Positions 38,901 through 48,100 of a DNA stretch of 64,000 nucleotides are shown here, piece by piece (position 1 is the first letter of the stretch; the number at the start of each line of letters is the position of its first letter). The notes under the pieces were generated by a model. That model made no database searches. It saw nothing but the letters and a program-made list of their open reading frames with translations, and was not told the DNA's origin. Location of the stretch: assembly GCF_029784155.1 (NCBI RefSeq), contig NC_073691.1:58514217-58578216 (forward strand), written 5' to 3'. The DNA comes from Uranotaenia lowii. Its lineage: Eukaryota; Arthropoda; Insecta; Diptera; Culicidae. Position numbers and translations under genes: made by a program.

Positions 38901-41900
38901 AAAAAGATCAAAATTTCGTTTGACATTTTTTTGCTCTCCGATCAAACGATTGCGCTCTCCACGATTGTCACGAACGATGTGTGGTGATTGTCTCCGGAAA
39001 AATTCAAACGATGGTGACCAATTACAAGCCTGGTCACAGAACACAGAATTTTGGAAAATTCACAGATTTCACAGAATTTTTGAATTTTGAATCGATTTCC
39101 AAAATTATGATTTTTTATCCAATACAAAATTTAGATTTTTTTTACTTTGAATTAAAAAAGTATGATGGAATATGTAATTTTAATTGATGTTGCCAAACTT
39201 AAATGTAAAAAAGACCCAGTTTATCATGAATTTTCTATGAAAATAAAGGAAAAAGCATAACAGAAAACCATCACAGAATTTTTGGGTAAAATCACAAAAA
39301 TTCAGAATTTTTTTTCTCAAAAACACAGAATTATTTTCGGCAACCTTGCACACCATATATGTAAATATTAAAAAGAGGATTAGAACGTTGGCGTAACTAG
39401 GCACATTTTCGCATTTTAAGATTGTCAAAAAATGAAACACATAATTTTTGACGAATTTTTAAAGATAACCGTTTTTCGAACTTTTTGTCAATTTTCAATT
39501 TTTTCAGATTTGCCCGTAGATTTGACGAAAATCGAAAAATGTACTGATTTTGGCAAAACTAAATTTGATGACCTTTTTTTGATCGTCATTCTATCCACGT
39601 CACGTCTATCCATTTATCCGAATCCCTTGATTTTTTTTCGATAGTCCTTAGCAAATCCGTAGGAAATACTGAAATCGTAGACTTCTGTTGAGATTTGTCC
39701 AATCGAAGCAATCGATGGGACAAATAACAAAATACACATAGGGCCCTATTACATAAGACGAGTGTGTATGTTGAGGAGGAGTGTTGAGATTTGTCCAATC
39801 GAAGCAATCGATGGGAAAAATAACAACATACAAATAATTTGTAAACAAGTACATATTATATGTAACCATGGAAAAAAGTTTAAGGCTAAAAACCCTCTTT
39901 AAATAAATGTACAACAACAACAACAACCATGGAAATGGTTTAGTATATAAGAATGTTAAGATAGAAATTAAAGTATTCCAAGTTCTACCAGCAAGTAGTA
40001 CAGATCTCTCCTTTCCATTGCCCAAGTGCTGCACAACAACTTCGAGCATCGATCCGTAGCTCCGTAGAAATGCTTAAAATCCGTAGATCTGGCAAGGCTG
40101 GCTGGATGCCAAGTTACTCCGAAAGTTTTGGCCTGAAGCAATCAATACTGCTGCATACATCCAGAGCAAAGCACCGTCTATTGCCGTCGATAAACCGATC
40201 GAAGTTTGACGATCTACTTGATCCAACATAGGTGTGCCACCCAAACGTTACCATGATTTGGTTGAATTAGTGGCAAATTCGGCAGCGTAACCGAAAACTT
40301 ATGGAGGAGCGATTGCCAGTCCCGACAGTAAGAAGTGGCGTGCTGACATGGCTGAAGAAATGGTATCATTAGCAGAGAATGACACCTGGGTTCTGACGCA
40401 GTTACTTCCCGGTCGGAAAGCAATTTGTTCCCGCTGGGTATTCAAACGTGAGGAGGATGAAACTGGTCAGGTGGTGCGCTTCAAAGCGAGGCTTTTGGGG
40501 TTATCTGCAGAAATACGGTTGCGATTATGACCAAATATTGGCTCCGGTTGGGCGGCGCTGACTGTTGCAACGAAACGTCGGATAATGGCAAGGCATGTGG
40601 ACATTAAGACTGCTTATCTCCACAGCGAGCTGCAAGAAGAGATTTTCATGCGGCAGCCGCCGGATTTCGAGAGCGAAGGTCCCACTACTGTATGTCGTCT
40701 TAAGCACAGTCTCTATGGCTTGAAACAGGCTGCGAGAGTTTGGAACCAGAAGATCGATAGCGTTTTGGCAGACGAAGGGTTCCAAAGAATAAATACACGA
40801 AGCATGCCGAGGGTGCATGCATCTATGTACTTTTGTATGTCGATGACATGATCGTGTTATTCATTAACGAACAAGAATACCAGTCGCGGTTGGGAGTGCT
40901 GAACAAAAATTTTAAGACAGCTGAACTTGAAGATCTTAAGTATTTTCTCGGGATCCAGGTGCGACGTGTGGATAACAAGTATGTAGTTAACCAAAAATCC
41001 TATATTGAAAAGACCCTTGTTCGTTTCGGCATGGATGAAGCCAATACATCCAAAGTGCCGATGGCTAGTGGCTATATACAACAGCTGCAGGAAGAGGATG
41101 CCACGCAGTACCTAAGTTTGAATGGGGCACTGTTGTACATTGCCGTTAACACCCGACCTCATATTTTGATCGCCACATCCATATTGGGAAGACGTGTATT
41201 CGCACTAACGAAGGCCGACTGGATCGAGGCGGAAAAGATCCTTCGTTACTTGAAAGTTACTGTGAACTGTCAGCTGAATCCCAGTTCAGGAGGAGGCCTT
41301 CAATTGGAGTGTTTTGTCGACGCGGATTGCGTTGGCGAAGTGGCTGATCGCAAACCGAATACCGGCTACGTGTTCAAGCTGAACGGCGGTCTAAGCGACT
41401 GGTGCTGTCGTAAACAGTCTTGCGTGGCGCTTTCGAGTACGGAAGCCGAATATATCGCGCTTGCTGATTGCCTACAGGAGCTACAATGGCTATGTAAGCT
41501 TATGATTGAACTCGGCGAATCATTACAATAACCCGTGGTAGTAAACGAAGACAATCAGAGCTGTAAAGCTTTGAACGCAACTGAAAGGACGAGCCGGAAG
41601 TCGAAGCATATCGACTCCAAGTTCTACTTCGTGAAGGACCTGGTGGTTAAAATTCAGTATTGCCCAACTGACCTAATGAAGGCCGACTTGCTAACTAATC
41701 CACTCGGCGCAGTGAAACTTCGACAGCTTCGAACAGCCATCGGGCTCAAGGAGGTGAAGTAACCCGATGTTGAGGAGGAGTGTTGGACCCACTGTGTGGA
41801 GACAACATCTTGTATAGATATAGTTCTATATTTGACACTCACTGTATGTACCTTGGTCCTTGAAAAAACATGCTCACTTGTAGTTTGACTTTCCGAAGAG

Positions 41901-43798
41901 AACACGCGTTTCTAGTTCTGGTGCTGATCCGATTCCGAAACCCCTATTCTATTGTACGCTTTGCGAACAGAAAATACCAAATGGGTTGTTGTATGATTTG
42001 GATCCCGACGCTAAATATACCCTTATTACTTTTTTTCAATTTTCCAGTGAAATATCTTCTGACGGCTGCGAGAGATGCCAACATGAACATGCTCCGCGTT
42101 TGGGGCGGTGGGGTTTACGAAAGTAACGAGTTCTACCGACTAGCGGATGAGCTGGGCATTTTGATTTGGCAGGATTTGATGTTCGCCTGTTCGATGTATC
42201 CCGCCGACGAAGATTTCCTGGAGACAGTGAAGTTGGAAGTACAGCAGAACGTGCGGAGAATTCAGCATCACCCGAGCATCGCCATTTGGGCAACCAACAA
42301 CGAGAATGAGGTTGCAATAAGGCAAAATTGGTACAGTACGAATTCGCTCGAGAAAGATTACGTTGCTGAGTACAAGAAATTATACGAAGAAACTATTCGT
42401 CCCACGATTGCCGAAATAGACAGCTGGAGAGAGATTCTAACCTCTTCTCCATCGAATGGTGATCAACCAAGAGATGATGATTACATTGCCAAAAATCCAC
42501 AGGATCCTCGCTTCGGGGATGGTACGTGATGATTAAGTAATAACAGACCCCGTTCGATTTTGGCAACGCGGCCGTAAATTTTGTGTTGCAGAAATGTAAG
42601 TTCTACATTACGTTTTAATCTGTGTTCTACGTTGCCAAAAACAAACGCTTTAGCACGGATGTTGCCAAAATCGAACGGAGTCTGTACTGTGAAAAATTTA
42701 AGCAGGGTTTAATAGTAAACGTTTTTTGCCTTTTCAGTTCATTACTACAATTACGAAATGGATGGATGGAATCCCATAATCTACAGCGGGGGTAGATTCA
42801 TTTCCGAATATGGCTTTCAATCGTTTCCGGCTTTCACGAGTTGGCCTGTCCGGGACCTAGGGCTCAACAATTTGACAGATCTTATAAACCATCGTCAGCA
42901 TAGTCCCCTGGGAAGTGTCCCGATTATAAGAATGATCGATGCTAATCTGCCTACGCCGAGTAGAAATTCAACTAGCTATTGGCAAAATATGATTTATCTG
43001 AGCCAGGTATCGCAAGCAATGATTGTCAAAACTGAAACTGAAGTGTATCGTTCGAAACGGGTCGAAAAAGGAACCATGGGAGCGCTGTACTGGCAGCTGA
43101 ACGATGTCTGGACAGCTCCGTCCTGGTCCAGCATTGAATACGGTGGAAAATTTAAAATTTTACATCATTGGATAAAAGATGTCTTTGCCAATGTCCACGT
43201 GATCGCCTATTTTAACTCTCAGAACAGTCTTGATATTTACGCTATCCGTGATACTCTCGGATCCGATGAGGAATATACTATCGAAGTGTGCATACATTCT
43301 TGGAAAAGTTTCCTACCGGTGGATAAGATAAGTTTTACCAAAATTGTACCTCAAAACACTGTCGTAAAATTTGACTCCTACGATATTTATAAATATTTGG
43401 AACAGAAATCATTCTCGCGCGAGGATCATATGCTCTTCGTCAATCTTTACCAAAATAATAAGAAAATTTCTGATAACTTCGTGTTCCTGAATAAAATAAA
43501 AAAATCGAACTTACCAAAACCGACAGCAACAGTGTCAATTGCTGCTTCCAGTTGCAACAAATCCAATAACGCCGTTCTGTACAGCCTGGAAATCTCCACC
43601 ACTAGGCCAGCTCTGTTTGTGTATTTGGAACTGGCCCCGGAAGTCGTTTCGCTTAAGAAGTGTCAGTTTTCCAAAAATGGTTTCCTACAATTTACACCGA
43701 TTCAGATGCTGTACCTGCAATGCATAGATATAGATTGCAAATCTAAACTTCAGAACAACGATATCACTTTACAGACCATAAACAGTTTGATGAACTAG
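23999..43798 (+). CDS. Manba: Beta-mannosidase, lysosomal, GH2 family (six exons)
   Basis: Hydrolyses terminal beta-1,4-linked mannose during lysosomal N-glycan breakdown. Exons: 23999-24134, 33702-34006, 34067-34431, 34491-34879, 42048-42521, 42738-43798. All junctions are GT-AG and keep one frame of 909 residues, near the usual 880-900. Exon 1 encodes a hydrophobic signal segment (FIFILLLLLTIML) and DLNQFWTIENSN. Exons 2-4 give the sugar-binding and immunoglobulin-like domains (WTYTTMLECDT, GETNNMFVRYRFDI, ECHVNLIRKMQASYAWDWG, FMKGSNWIPSSILPEKSADK). Exons 5-6 give the barrel: RVWGGGVYESNEFY, the acid/base Glu in WATNNENE, the nucleophile Glu in FISEYGFQS, and GALYWQLNDVWTAPSW. Introns 1 (9.6 kb) and 4 (7.2 kb) are packed with transposons; the others are 59-216 bp. 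A poly(A) signal AATAAA lies at 43811. Confidence 0.95.
24184..24724. mobile_element. TA-target MITE with internal foldback, in beta-mannosidase intron 1
   Basis: Termini GGGTGTCCCAT / ATGGGACACTC are flanked by TA at 24182-24183 and 24725-24726. Inside, 24419-24483 and 24595-24662 form inverted arms containing GATCCTAGGC and CACGGGAAGGG. No coding sequence. Confidence 0.65.
24809..25495. mobile_element. MITE with TGTGTGAAA-rich inverted ends, in intron 1
   Basis: Ends CACTGACAAATCATTTCACAC and the complement of CACTGATAAATCATTTCACAC match with one change. Multiple TTTCACACA / TGTGTGAAA motifs lie in both halves. The target duplication is not clear. No transposase frame. Confidence 0.7.
25515..26825 (-). 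mobile_element. DD37E Tc1/mariner transposon, nearly complete
   Basis: 1311 bp, the usual full size. Inverted termini GAGGGTGATACGGTCAAAA / complement of AAGGGTGATACGG, with the inner TTTGGTCAA also matched, are flanked by TA (25513-25514, 26826-26827). It encodes the transposase described separately. Lies in beta-mannosidase intron 1 in the opposite orientation to the gene. Confidence 0.9.
25698..26670 (-). pseudogene. DD37E Tc1/mariner transposase, inactivated
   Basis: Starts at ATG 26670 (MPSKEEEQRIKILLAHREN). Two helix-turn-helix motifs follow: YSHAKLAKSLKIAKSTVTNA and LSLRDAANKLGVSSTTVHRA. The catalytic triad is readable: Asp in VVMDDETYVKA, Asp in FWPDLAACHYGKKAMEW, and Glu in LRPIEKYW with 37 residues between the last two, which defines DD37E. 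An amber stop follows ETYVKA at about 26206, and a one-base shift occurs near 26110-26125 between the FLAHE and KFAKKYLVWQ segments. The protein is therefore broken although all catalytic residues survive. It is the best reference in the window for the two decayed copies at 1-2960 and 11810-13790. Confidence 0.9.
26828..28096. other. Intron 1 DNA, no gene seen; holds half of a 39-bp direct repeat
   Basis: AT-rich with TTTGTTTCAAAG-like strings. 27443-27481 recurs with one mismatch at 29560-29598. No terminal repeats or coding frames were found. Confidence 0.5.
28099..29109. mobile_element. 1-kb TA-target inverted-repeat element containing a tRNA-like SINE head
   Basis: Ends GGGAAGATGAGGGCATAACG and the complement of GGGGAGATGGGGGCATAATG match well and are flanked by TA (28097-28098, 29110-29111). 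The motif GGCATAATGAGCA and its relatives recurs inside, at about 28125-28143 and 28500-28514. No transposase frame. In beta-mannosidase intron 1. Confidence 0.75.
28580..28660 (+). repeat. tRNA-derived SINE-like segment with Pol III A and B boxes
   Basis: TAGCCTATTGGTAAG (28589-28603) fits an A box and GTTCGAGGTG (28643-28652) fits a B box, about 42 bases apart, followed by a T run at 28654-28660 that could end Pol III transcription. The segment does not fold as a full tRNA and lies inside the element at 28099-29109. Confidence 0.5.
29112..29844. other. Intron 1 DNA with a probable hAT-like terminus
   Basis: 29285-29372 has AAAAAGCGGGAC repeated four times and ends GCGGGACGGATCGCAACCCTA, a style shared with hAT-type subterminal repeats (compare the CGGGAAAA ends at 67-2348). 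The partner end was not found. The rest is unassigned, with a CTCTCTCT tract near 29483. Confidence 0.35.
29845..30030 (-). pseudogene. C-terminal fragment of an unidentified protein, cut by a Harbinger-type element
   Basis: The minus frame reads ASWFPAAIEGSRFQQVLSKK, PPKTNHLQVPKKKVSIDQ and SGPRSSNWNKWKMVQ, then TGA overlapping an AATAAA poly(A) signal (29840-29845). Across the 30031-31208 insertion the same frame continues upstream for only seven codons (RIKLLHQ) before a stop. It could be the last exon of a nested gene or an old retrocopy. Composition (basic, Pro/Ser-rich) gives no function. Confidence 0.35.
30031..31208 (+). mobile_element. PIF/Harbinger-type element with transposase N-terminal fragment
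   Basis: Perfect inverted ends CAGCCGAATTCCGG and 3-bp duplications CTG (30028-30030, 31209-31211). The interior frame at 30457-30687 reads LRDISNPFDISDGNFKKLFR and PVHLKVLRTLRYLGSGYR, the typical N-terminal region of HARBI1-like transposases. The rest of the DDE domain is missing. A 3-bp duplication fits Harbinger, though TWA is usual. Confidence 0.7.
31209..31459. other. No feature seen
   Basis: Short stretch of mixed composition between the Harbinger-type element and the next LINE fragment. The minus strand was probably the upstream part of the frame noted at 29845-30030. Confidence 0.4.
31460..33240 (+). mobile_element. Second RTE-like LINE fragment, split by a TA-target element
   Basis: 31460-31729 and 32696-33240 align by eye to the LINE at 15.7-20.9 kb: VMKSNKGPWIDCIPAEVLKA, ADWMQGILV, then FRSKRSCVDHITTLRIILEQ, VDFEKTFGRLN and DPIPVTAGVRQGCI. 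It lacks the endonuclease and the 3' part of RT and has internal deletions. Dead copy in beta-mannosidase intron 1. Confidence 0.8.
31731..32693. mobile_element. TA-target inverted-repeat element with TGTCCGGTCATAGAC motifs
   Basis: Ends GGGGGAAGTCGTCTA / complement, flanked by TA (31729-31730, 32694-32695). The motif TGTCCGG(T/C)CATAG(A/G)C or its complement appears at about 31937, 32138, 32288, 32311, 32652 and 32670. No transposase frame. Confidence 0.75.
33241..33701. other. End of intron 1 with a C homopolymer
   Basis: 33262-33288 is almost pure C (CCGCCCCCCC...), likely prone to assembly error. The rest is unassigned and ends at the pyrimidine-rich acceptor TTCTAG before exon 2. Confidence 0.5.
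34880..38089. other. Beta-mannosidase intron 4, left part; unassigned DNA with a duplicated 107-bp unit
   Basis: The unit ATCGAAGTCACGCATTGTTG...CAGAGACTAT occurs at 35003-35109 and 36653-36758. Around the second copy a 39-bp stretch (GGTGAAACACC...AACTCGCA) is repeated on both sides (36614-36652, 36766-36803). An inverted GGGCCCAC / GTGGGCCC pair lies at 36362-36383. Otherwise AT-rich without coding signal. Confidence 0.5.
38131..38251 (-). mobile_element. Short 5'-truncated retroposon with A tail and 11-bp target duplication
   Basis: Begins with a T-rich run (an A tail on the minus strand) and ends in a G tract (38230-38249). It is flanked by aattagaagct at 38120-38130 and 38252-38262. Too short to classify. 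Confidence 0.65.
38392..39348. mobile_element. hAT-type non-autonomous element
   Basis: Ends CAAGGTTGCCGAAA / TTTCGGCAACCTTG with exact 8-bp duplications cacaccat (38384-38391, 39349-39356). Subterminal CACAGAA repeats lie on both sides. The different middle (about 38474-39029, starting CTTGTAAACCATCG and ending ACCAATTACAAG) may be a further nested element. Confidence 0.8.
39481..39678. other. No feature seen
   Basis: AT-rich spacer between the dispersed repeat and the copia LTR remnants. Confidence 0.4.
39679..40048 (+). repeat. Copia LTR remnants, partly duplicated
   Basis: TGTTGAGATTTGTCCAATCG occurs at about 39682 and again at 39782. Between them is a purine run TTGAGGAGGAG, which in this family (compare 41770-41780) directly precedes the 3' LTR. 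So this is an LTR, a deleted interior keeping only the polypurine tract, and a second LTR. The second copy has (CAA)n at 39912-39926 and ends near 40048. Confidence 0.6.
40080..41930 (+). mobile_element. Ty1/copia retrotransposon fragment (end of integrase, RT, RNase H, 3' LTR start)
   Basis: A short integrase remnant (WPEAINTAAYIQSKAPS) is followed by RT: ENDTWVL, RWVFKREEDETGQVVRFKARL, VDIKTAYLHSELQEEIFM, LKHSLYGLKQAARVWN and LYVDDMIVL. RNase H follows: CFVDADCVGEVADRKPNTG, SSTEAEYIALADCLQE, HIDSKFYFVKDLV. Frameshifts near 40500 and 40830 and a stop at about 41529 break it. Gag, protease and most of integrase are missing. The polypurine tract TTGAGGAGGAG precedes TGTTGGACCC, the start of a 3' LTR of a different sequence from the one at 39.8 kb. 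In beta-mannosidase intron 4. Confidence 0.85.
42544..42684. mobile_element. Small MITE in beta-mannosidase intron 5
   Basis: 141 bp with inverted ends CAGACCCCGTTCGATTTTGG / CCAAAATCGAACGGAGTCTG, one mismatch. It takes up most of the 216-bp intron 42522-42737 without touching the splice sites. Confidence 0.75.
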
Positions 43799-45112
43799 AT
43801 ATGTATAGTAAATAAATTAAATCTTTAGTTGTGGATTATAGAGAATAACTGTGTAGTGTCTATCACACGACCTCAACTGATAACTTCCTCAAACTCGGCA
43901 CTTATTGTAATTTAAAATACAAAACATGGCGCATTTCTCAATCTTTCTACCGCTGAACTAAACATTATCTTCTCAAATATTTAGCTTTATTTATAAACAC
44001 AGTTAATAAATAAGATATTCTTCGATAATCTACACCACTTTTTAACAATAAAGTAATATTTTTCAAATCTTACATCTTGATGAATCCTTATCAATCCATG
44101 GCAATTCTTCGCCGCCTGAGAGCAACACTATTTTGATTTACGTCCTTTGTCAATGTCAATTTGAAGACAAAAAACTAGTGGGAAATTACAACAAACATTG
44201 TCTATTCACTTGAATTATTGAAGCACGTGAAGAGAAGCGAAAAGATTACAACATATTGTGGGGTTACCGAAACATGAAATTTTGACGAACTAATAATAGT
44301 TTAAATAAAGGGAGTATCACAAGCAACCAAAACCTTAACGTGCGCCAACCTTCGGTTATCAATCCTTGAAAACATCTTTTTTGACAATAAAAACGTTTCG
44401 AACATTTAATTTGATTAAAAATAAAGATTTCATATTTAGATTTCTTTCAAAGAAACACTATAAAACCAAATCTTTTATGTTTTAGAACGGTTTACATTTA
44501 AATGAAGCCATATCGTTCACTCATGTGATGTTCTTGTTTGAAGCAAAATTTCATGTTTCAGTTATTCTAGGGCGTAAAAAGCTATTCTAGAAATTAGATT
44601 ATGTGCGACAATATTTTTAGGAAGAGCCGTTAGATTCTGGTATTTGTTCCTTCACAAGCGGTTGGATTAATTATTCTGATAGCTACCGGGATAATTTTGT
44701 AATATTTCTTTCATTAAATTTTGCCGAAAGCACATTCAAATGTAAAATGAAAAGGCGCAATGTATCTCATCATAAAATGCAACAAATTTCACTTCAGCTG
44801 CACCTCACACAACGCGTTTTACTTCTACGTTCTTCAATGACGTTCAATTATTAACTCTTATAACAATATTTGGTGTTTAGTTCATGTTGCATCGATACAT
44901 ACCACAACAAAATAAAAAAGAATCCTACCCTAAAGCCGAGCCATCCTTGTTATACAATTCGGACCGGCCAAAACGACGTTACACATGTGAGTTGAACCCG
45001 ATCGAGCACGACGCATTTATCTCTAGGTATATGCAAAGAGCCGGGGATGAGAGAACATTTCCATAAATTGCAACATGGCCCTTTCACATCTCGTCGACCA
45101 ATATTAGTTCCA
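43799..45112. other. Convergent intergenic region
   Basis: Lies between the stop codons of the beta-mannosidase gene (+) and the WDR44-like gene (-), so it holds both 3' UTRs. AATAAA at 43811-43816 serves the + gene. TTTATT at 43986 or nearer could serve the - gene but is not assignable. No coding sequence or transposon seen. Confidence 0.6.
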
Positions 45113-48100
45113 TTAGTCGAGGATGGCTGTGTACGGTAAACTACTGTGCTTGGGTTTGGTTTTGTTGATGAACACCTTGATACAACCGTTGAAATCAGCA
45201 CTCACCAGAACGTATCCACCGCAGCCTTTTTTCCGCTGTTCCACCAGCGGATCGGCTGGTTGAGTTATTGAAATCTGAAAGCAAACAAAATAAGTTGTAA
45301 GTATACGTTTTACCTATGGGAAGAACAATCTTACGTTGTCGGCATTTATTTCATCGTCCGGTTCCGGTTTTATGATGGCCTCCGGGTGAGGAGCGAAAAT
45401 GGCACAAGTAACCGTGGCATTGTGTGCCTTGATACCTTCCCAAAAGTCACTACGATCACGCCGAACCTTGAAGGAAGAAAAATAATTCGGTATTAGGATT
45501 TTTCGTCAGTTCTCGCTTGGTGCATTACATACCGAACTCAACTTGGCGTAGTCATGGTGCGTCTTCCAGATGTAGATCATCTGGTTTTCCGAACCAGAAA
45601 TGATATATTTGCCATCGTGCGAGAACGATGCCTTGATCTGGGAGGATGCATTAAGATAGCCCTTGTATTTGCAGCTCAGATTCAGGTCGCGCAAATCGTA
45701 CAACCGTATCCGGCTGTCGTTCGAAGTGACGAGAATTTTGTCCTCACCTGTAATAGAAATTTGTTAGAACGTCCTCGATAGAATAAATATTGTGAAACAA
45801 TCAACCTGGCATGGGTTCGATCCCGCTAATCTTTCGCCCGATAGCATTCTTTCCTCTGGTAGAGCGCACGTGAATCTGGGTATGGTACTTCAGTTGATCT
45901 GTATTATAGAACAAACACCTTCCGTCGTACGATCCCACGACAGCAAATTTTCCGTTCTGACAGAAATTGGCAGCCGTTATCAGCTTCGTTTGCCCATCAA
46001 CCTCGTTCCACAAGGCCACTTTTTTGTCCGGAATGTTCCAAAGCCTTAGCTTTCCATCCAAACTGCCACTGAGGAAGTAACGATCATCCCGGGGGTGAAA
46101 AGCAATCGCCGTCACGAAATCGATGTGCTGGAAACAGCACAAGCACTCCTTACGAGATATATGCCACAAACGAACGGTTTTGTCCATCGAACTGGATAGG
46201 ATGAAGTAGTTTTTGGACCACGACACATCCAGCAGATCAGATGTGTGCGCAGAGTATGTACAGAAAGATTTGGGCATAAAAGGGCCCGGCGAATTTTCGG
46301 CGGCCATTGCCAGGGCGATGGCCTCTTCTGCCGAATGGTGTGAGACTAGTGATTCCTGCGAAGGAGTTGGCGAAGACTTTTGATCTGCCGCGGTATATTT
46401 TGTGCGCATATCTTGGAAGAATGGATAAGCGTCTTTTAGTACCCATATCCTGAGAACTCGATCCTGACCTGCAGTAGCCAGCAAACGACCACAGGAACTG
46501 AATTTCATGCACCAAACAGCTCCAGTATGCTCCCCAGATAAATCTTGAACGTGTTGGAGCTTTGCAAATTCGTACGGTCCTTTGTTGGTACTTGAGGCTT
46601 TGATTTTAATGTTCTGCTCCGGGTTGACCACATCTTCAATGTCAGCAACGTCTTCCTTGTGCCTGGCATGAGAGACTTCCGATGCGATCGATTTTGCTTT
46701 ATCAACCGTTTTCTTAGCCGTCGATCGGAAAAATCGTTTGATTTTAGCAGTTTTCTTCTTAAGCCGTCCTCCTTCTTCCTCAATTTCCATATCTTCTTCA
46801 TATCCTGGCGGTGCTTCGGATCCTGGGGCAGGACCAACGGATTCCTCATCTGACTCCGGAATATGGCTAGTGAGACGCATAATATGCAACGATAGTGGAT
46901 TTATACACTGCGGTAGTTTTTCCTCCACCGCAGATAAGGGGAAATTTTCTCCGGTGTCCAAATTTTTCACCGGTATTTGTTCTAGAATCTCCATATCGGT
47001 TAGTTGTTTCCCAGAATCGGTTCTAGTTTTAACGTACATGTTCAACTGTTTAAACATGTCTTCATCACCGGCGGATTTTCTTCTTTCTTTTTGATGAATA
47101 TGTTTCGCTAGGGATGAACTATATCGTGTTCCGCTCCCTAAGCTATTTGTTCCTGTCCCGGCCAGACTGGCCCTTGTCGATGCTGTGTTACCCATAATTT
47201 CTTGTCGAATCCGCTCGACTCGTTCGATTTCTTCCCTCGATGGGCCTTCCGCTTTGTTAAAAGCTCCGTCAGTAGGTTTAACTACATACTGGCCTTTTGT
47301 CGCCTTGTAAATATTCAAGCTTTGCGAAGGATCGATCGAGCTTACGCGAGCAGGTGCAGAGTTGCTTTTGACGCTGTTCGAAGGGCTTGGCTTTGAGTTA
47401 ACGGACGTTGAAGAGTTGTCCAATGAGTTTGATATCCGACCCATTGATCCTGTTAAAAGTTTGCGCTGTGGTTCACTGGCAACTTCTCCCGTTGATATGC
47501 TGCTCTTTGCCGGGCTACCAGTATTGGCTGCCGTTGCGTCTTTGAAAGAACTCTCTATTTCCCTCGCTATCGATTCCAACGTTGCCGGACTAGCTAGCAC
47601 TTGGTTGGCTCCGACGGAGCTGCCTGTGCTGCCAGAAGCTGTACTAGAATCAATCGCTTGCCCTGAAGATGAAGGTAACTTCACCGTCAACTCATTGGAC
47701 GAACTATCTGCCGGTGGCAGTTTTAATCCTTCGTTCATGTTGAACTGTTCCGAGGAGCTGCTCGATAATTTACGAGTTTTCTTTTTTCGCCGTGGAGGAG
47801 CTATTGGGCCAGAACACGTTATGCTATCCGTCGTTTTTGAGTGCGCAAGTTTTGTGCTCGCAATGACATCAGGTTCTGTAAAAATGAACACAAATTTAGA
47901 GGAGACTCGATTTTATCTAGATTCCAATCTTTTAAACATACCTTGAAGTGCGACATTGGCATTGGAGTCCGTCGGCACCTGTCTCACTTCTTCGCTACTA
48001 GAGTCAAACTTGCTAGCACCGGATCCTATCGTATTGCCAACTTCTCCAGCACCAGCACTAGTCGATTGCGTAATCGAACTGCCACTCATTTGGGAATCTC

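Larger units (their letters stand above)
38090..39480. repeat. Dispersed repeat, copy 2, carrying two nested insertions
   Basis: Matches the unit at 15420-15690 once the insertions at 38131-38251 and 38392-39348 are removed. The shared order of landmarks (AAGAAAGCTGAA, TTAGAAGCTATACGTTGCACA, GACCACAAAAA, TCAATGAACCGTCAAAA, GCACATTTTCGCAT, TTTGACGAATTTTT) supports homology. Confidence 0.7.

Noticed and set aside
44884..45066. 60-codon + frame between the two genes
   Set aside because: Lies in the convergent 3' UTR zone, with no homology or splice context.
47362..47946. 194-codon + strand frame
   Set aside because: Exactly antisense to the Ser-rich WDR44 exon; a shadow of biased codons.
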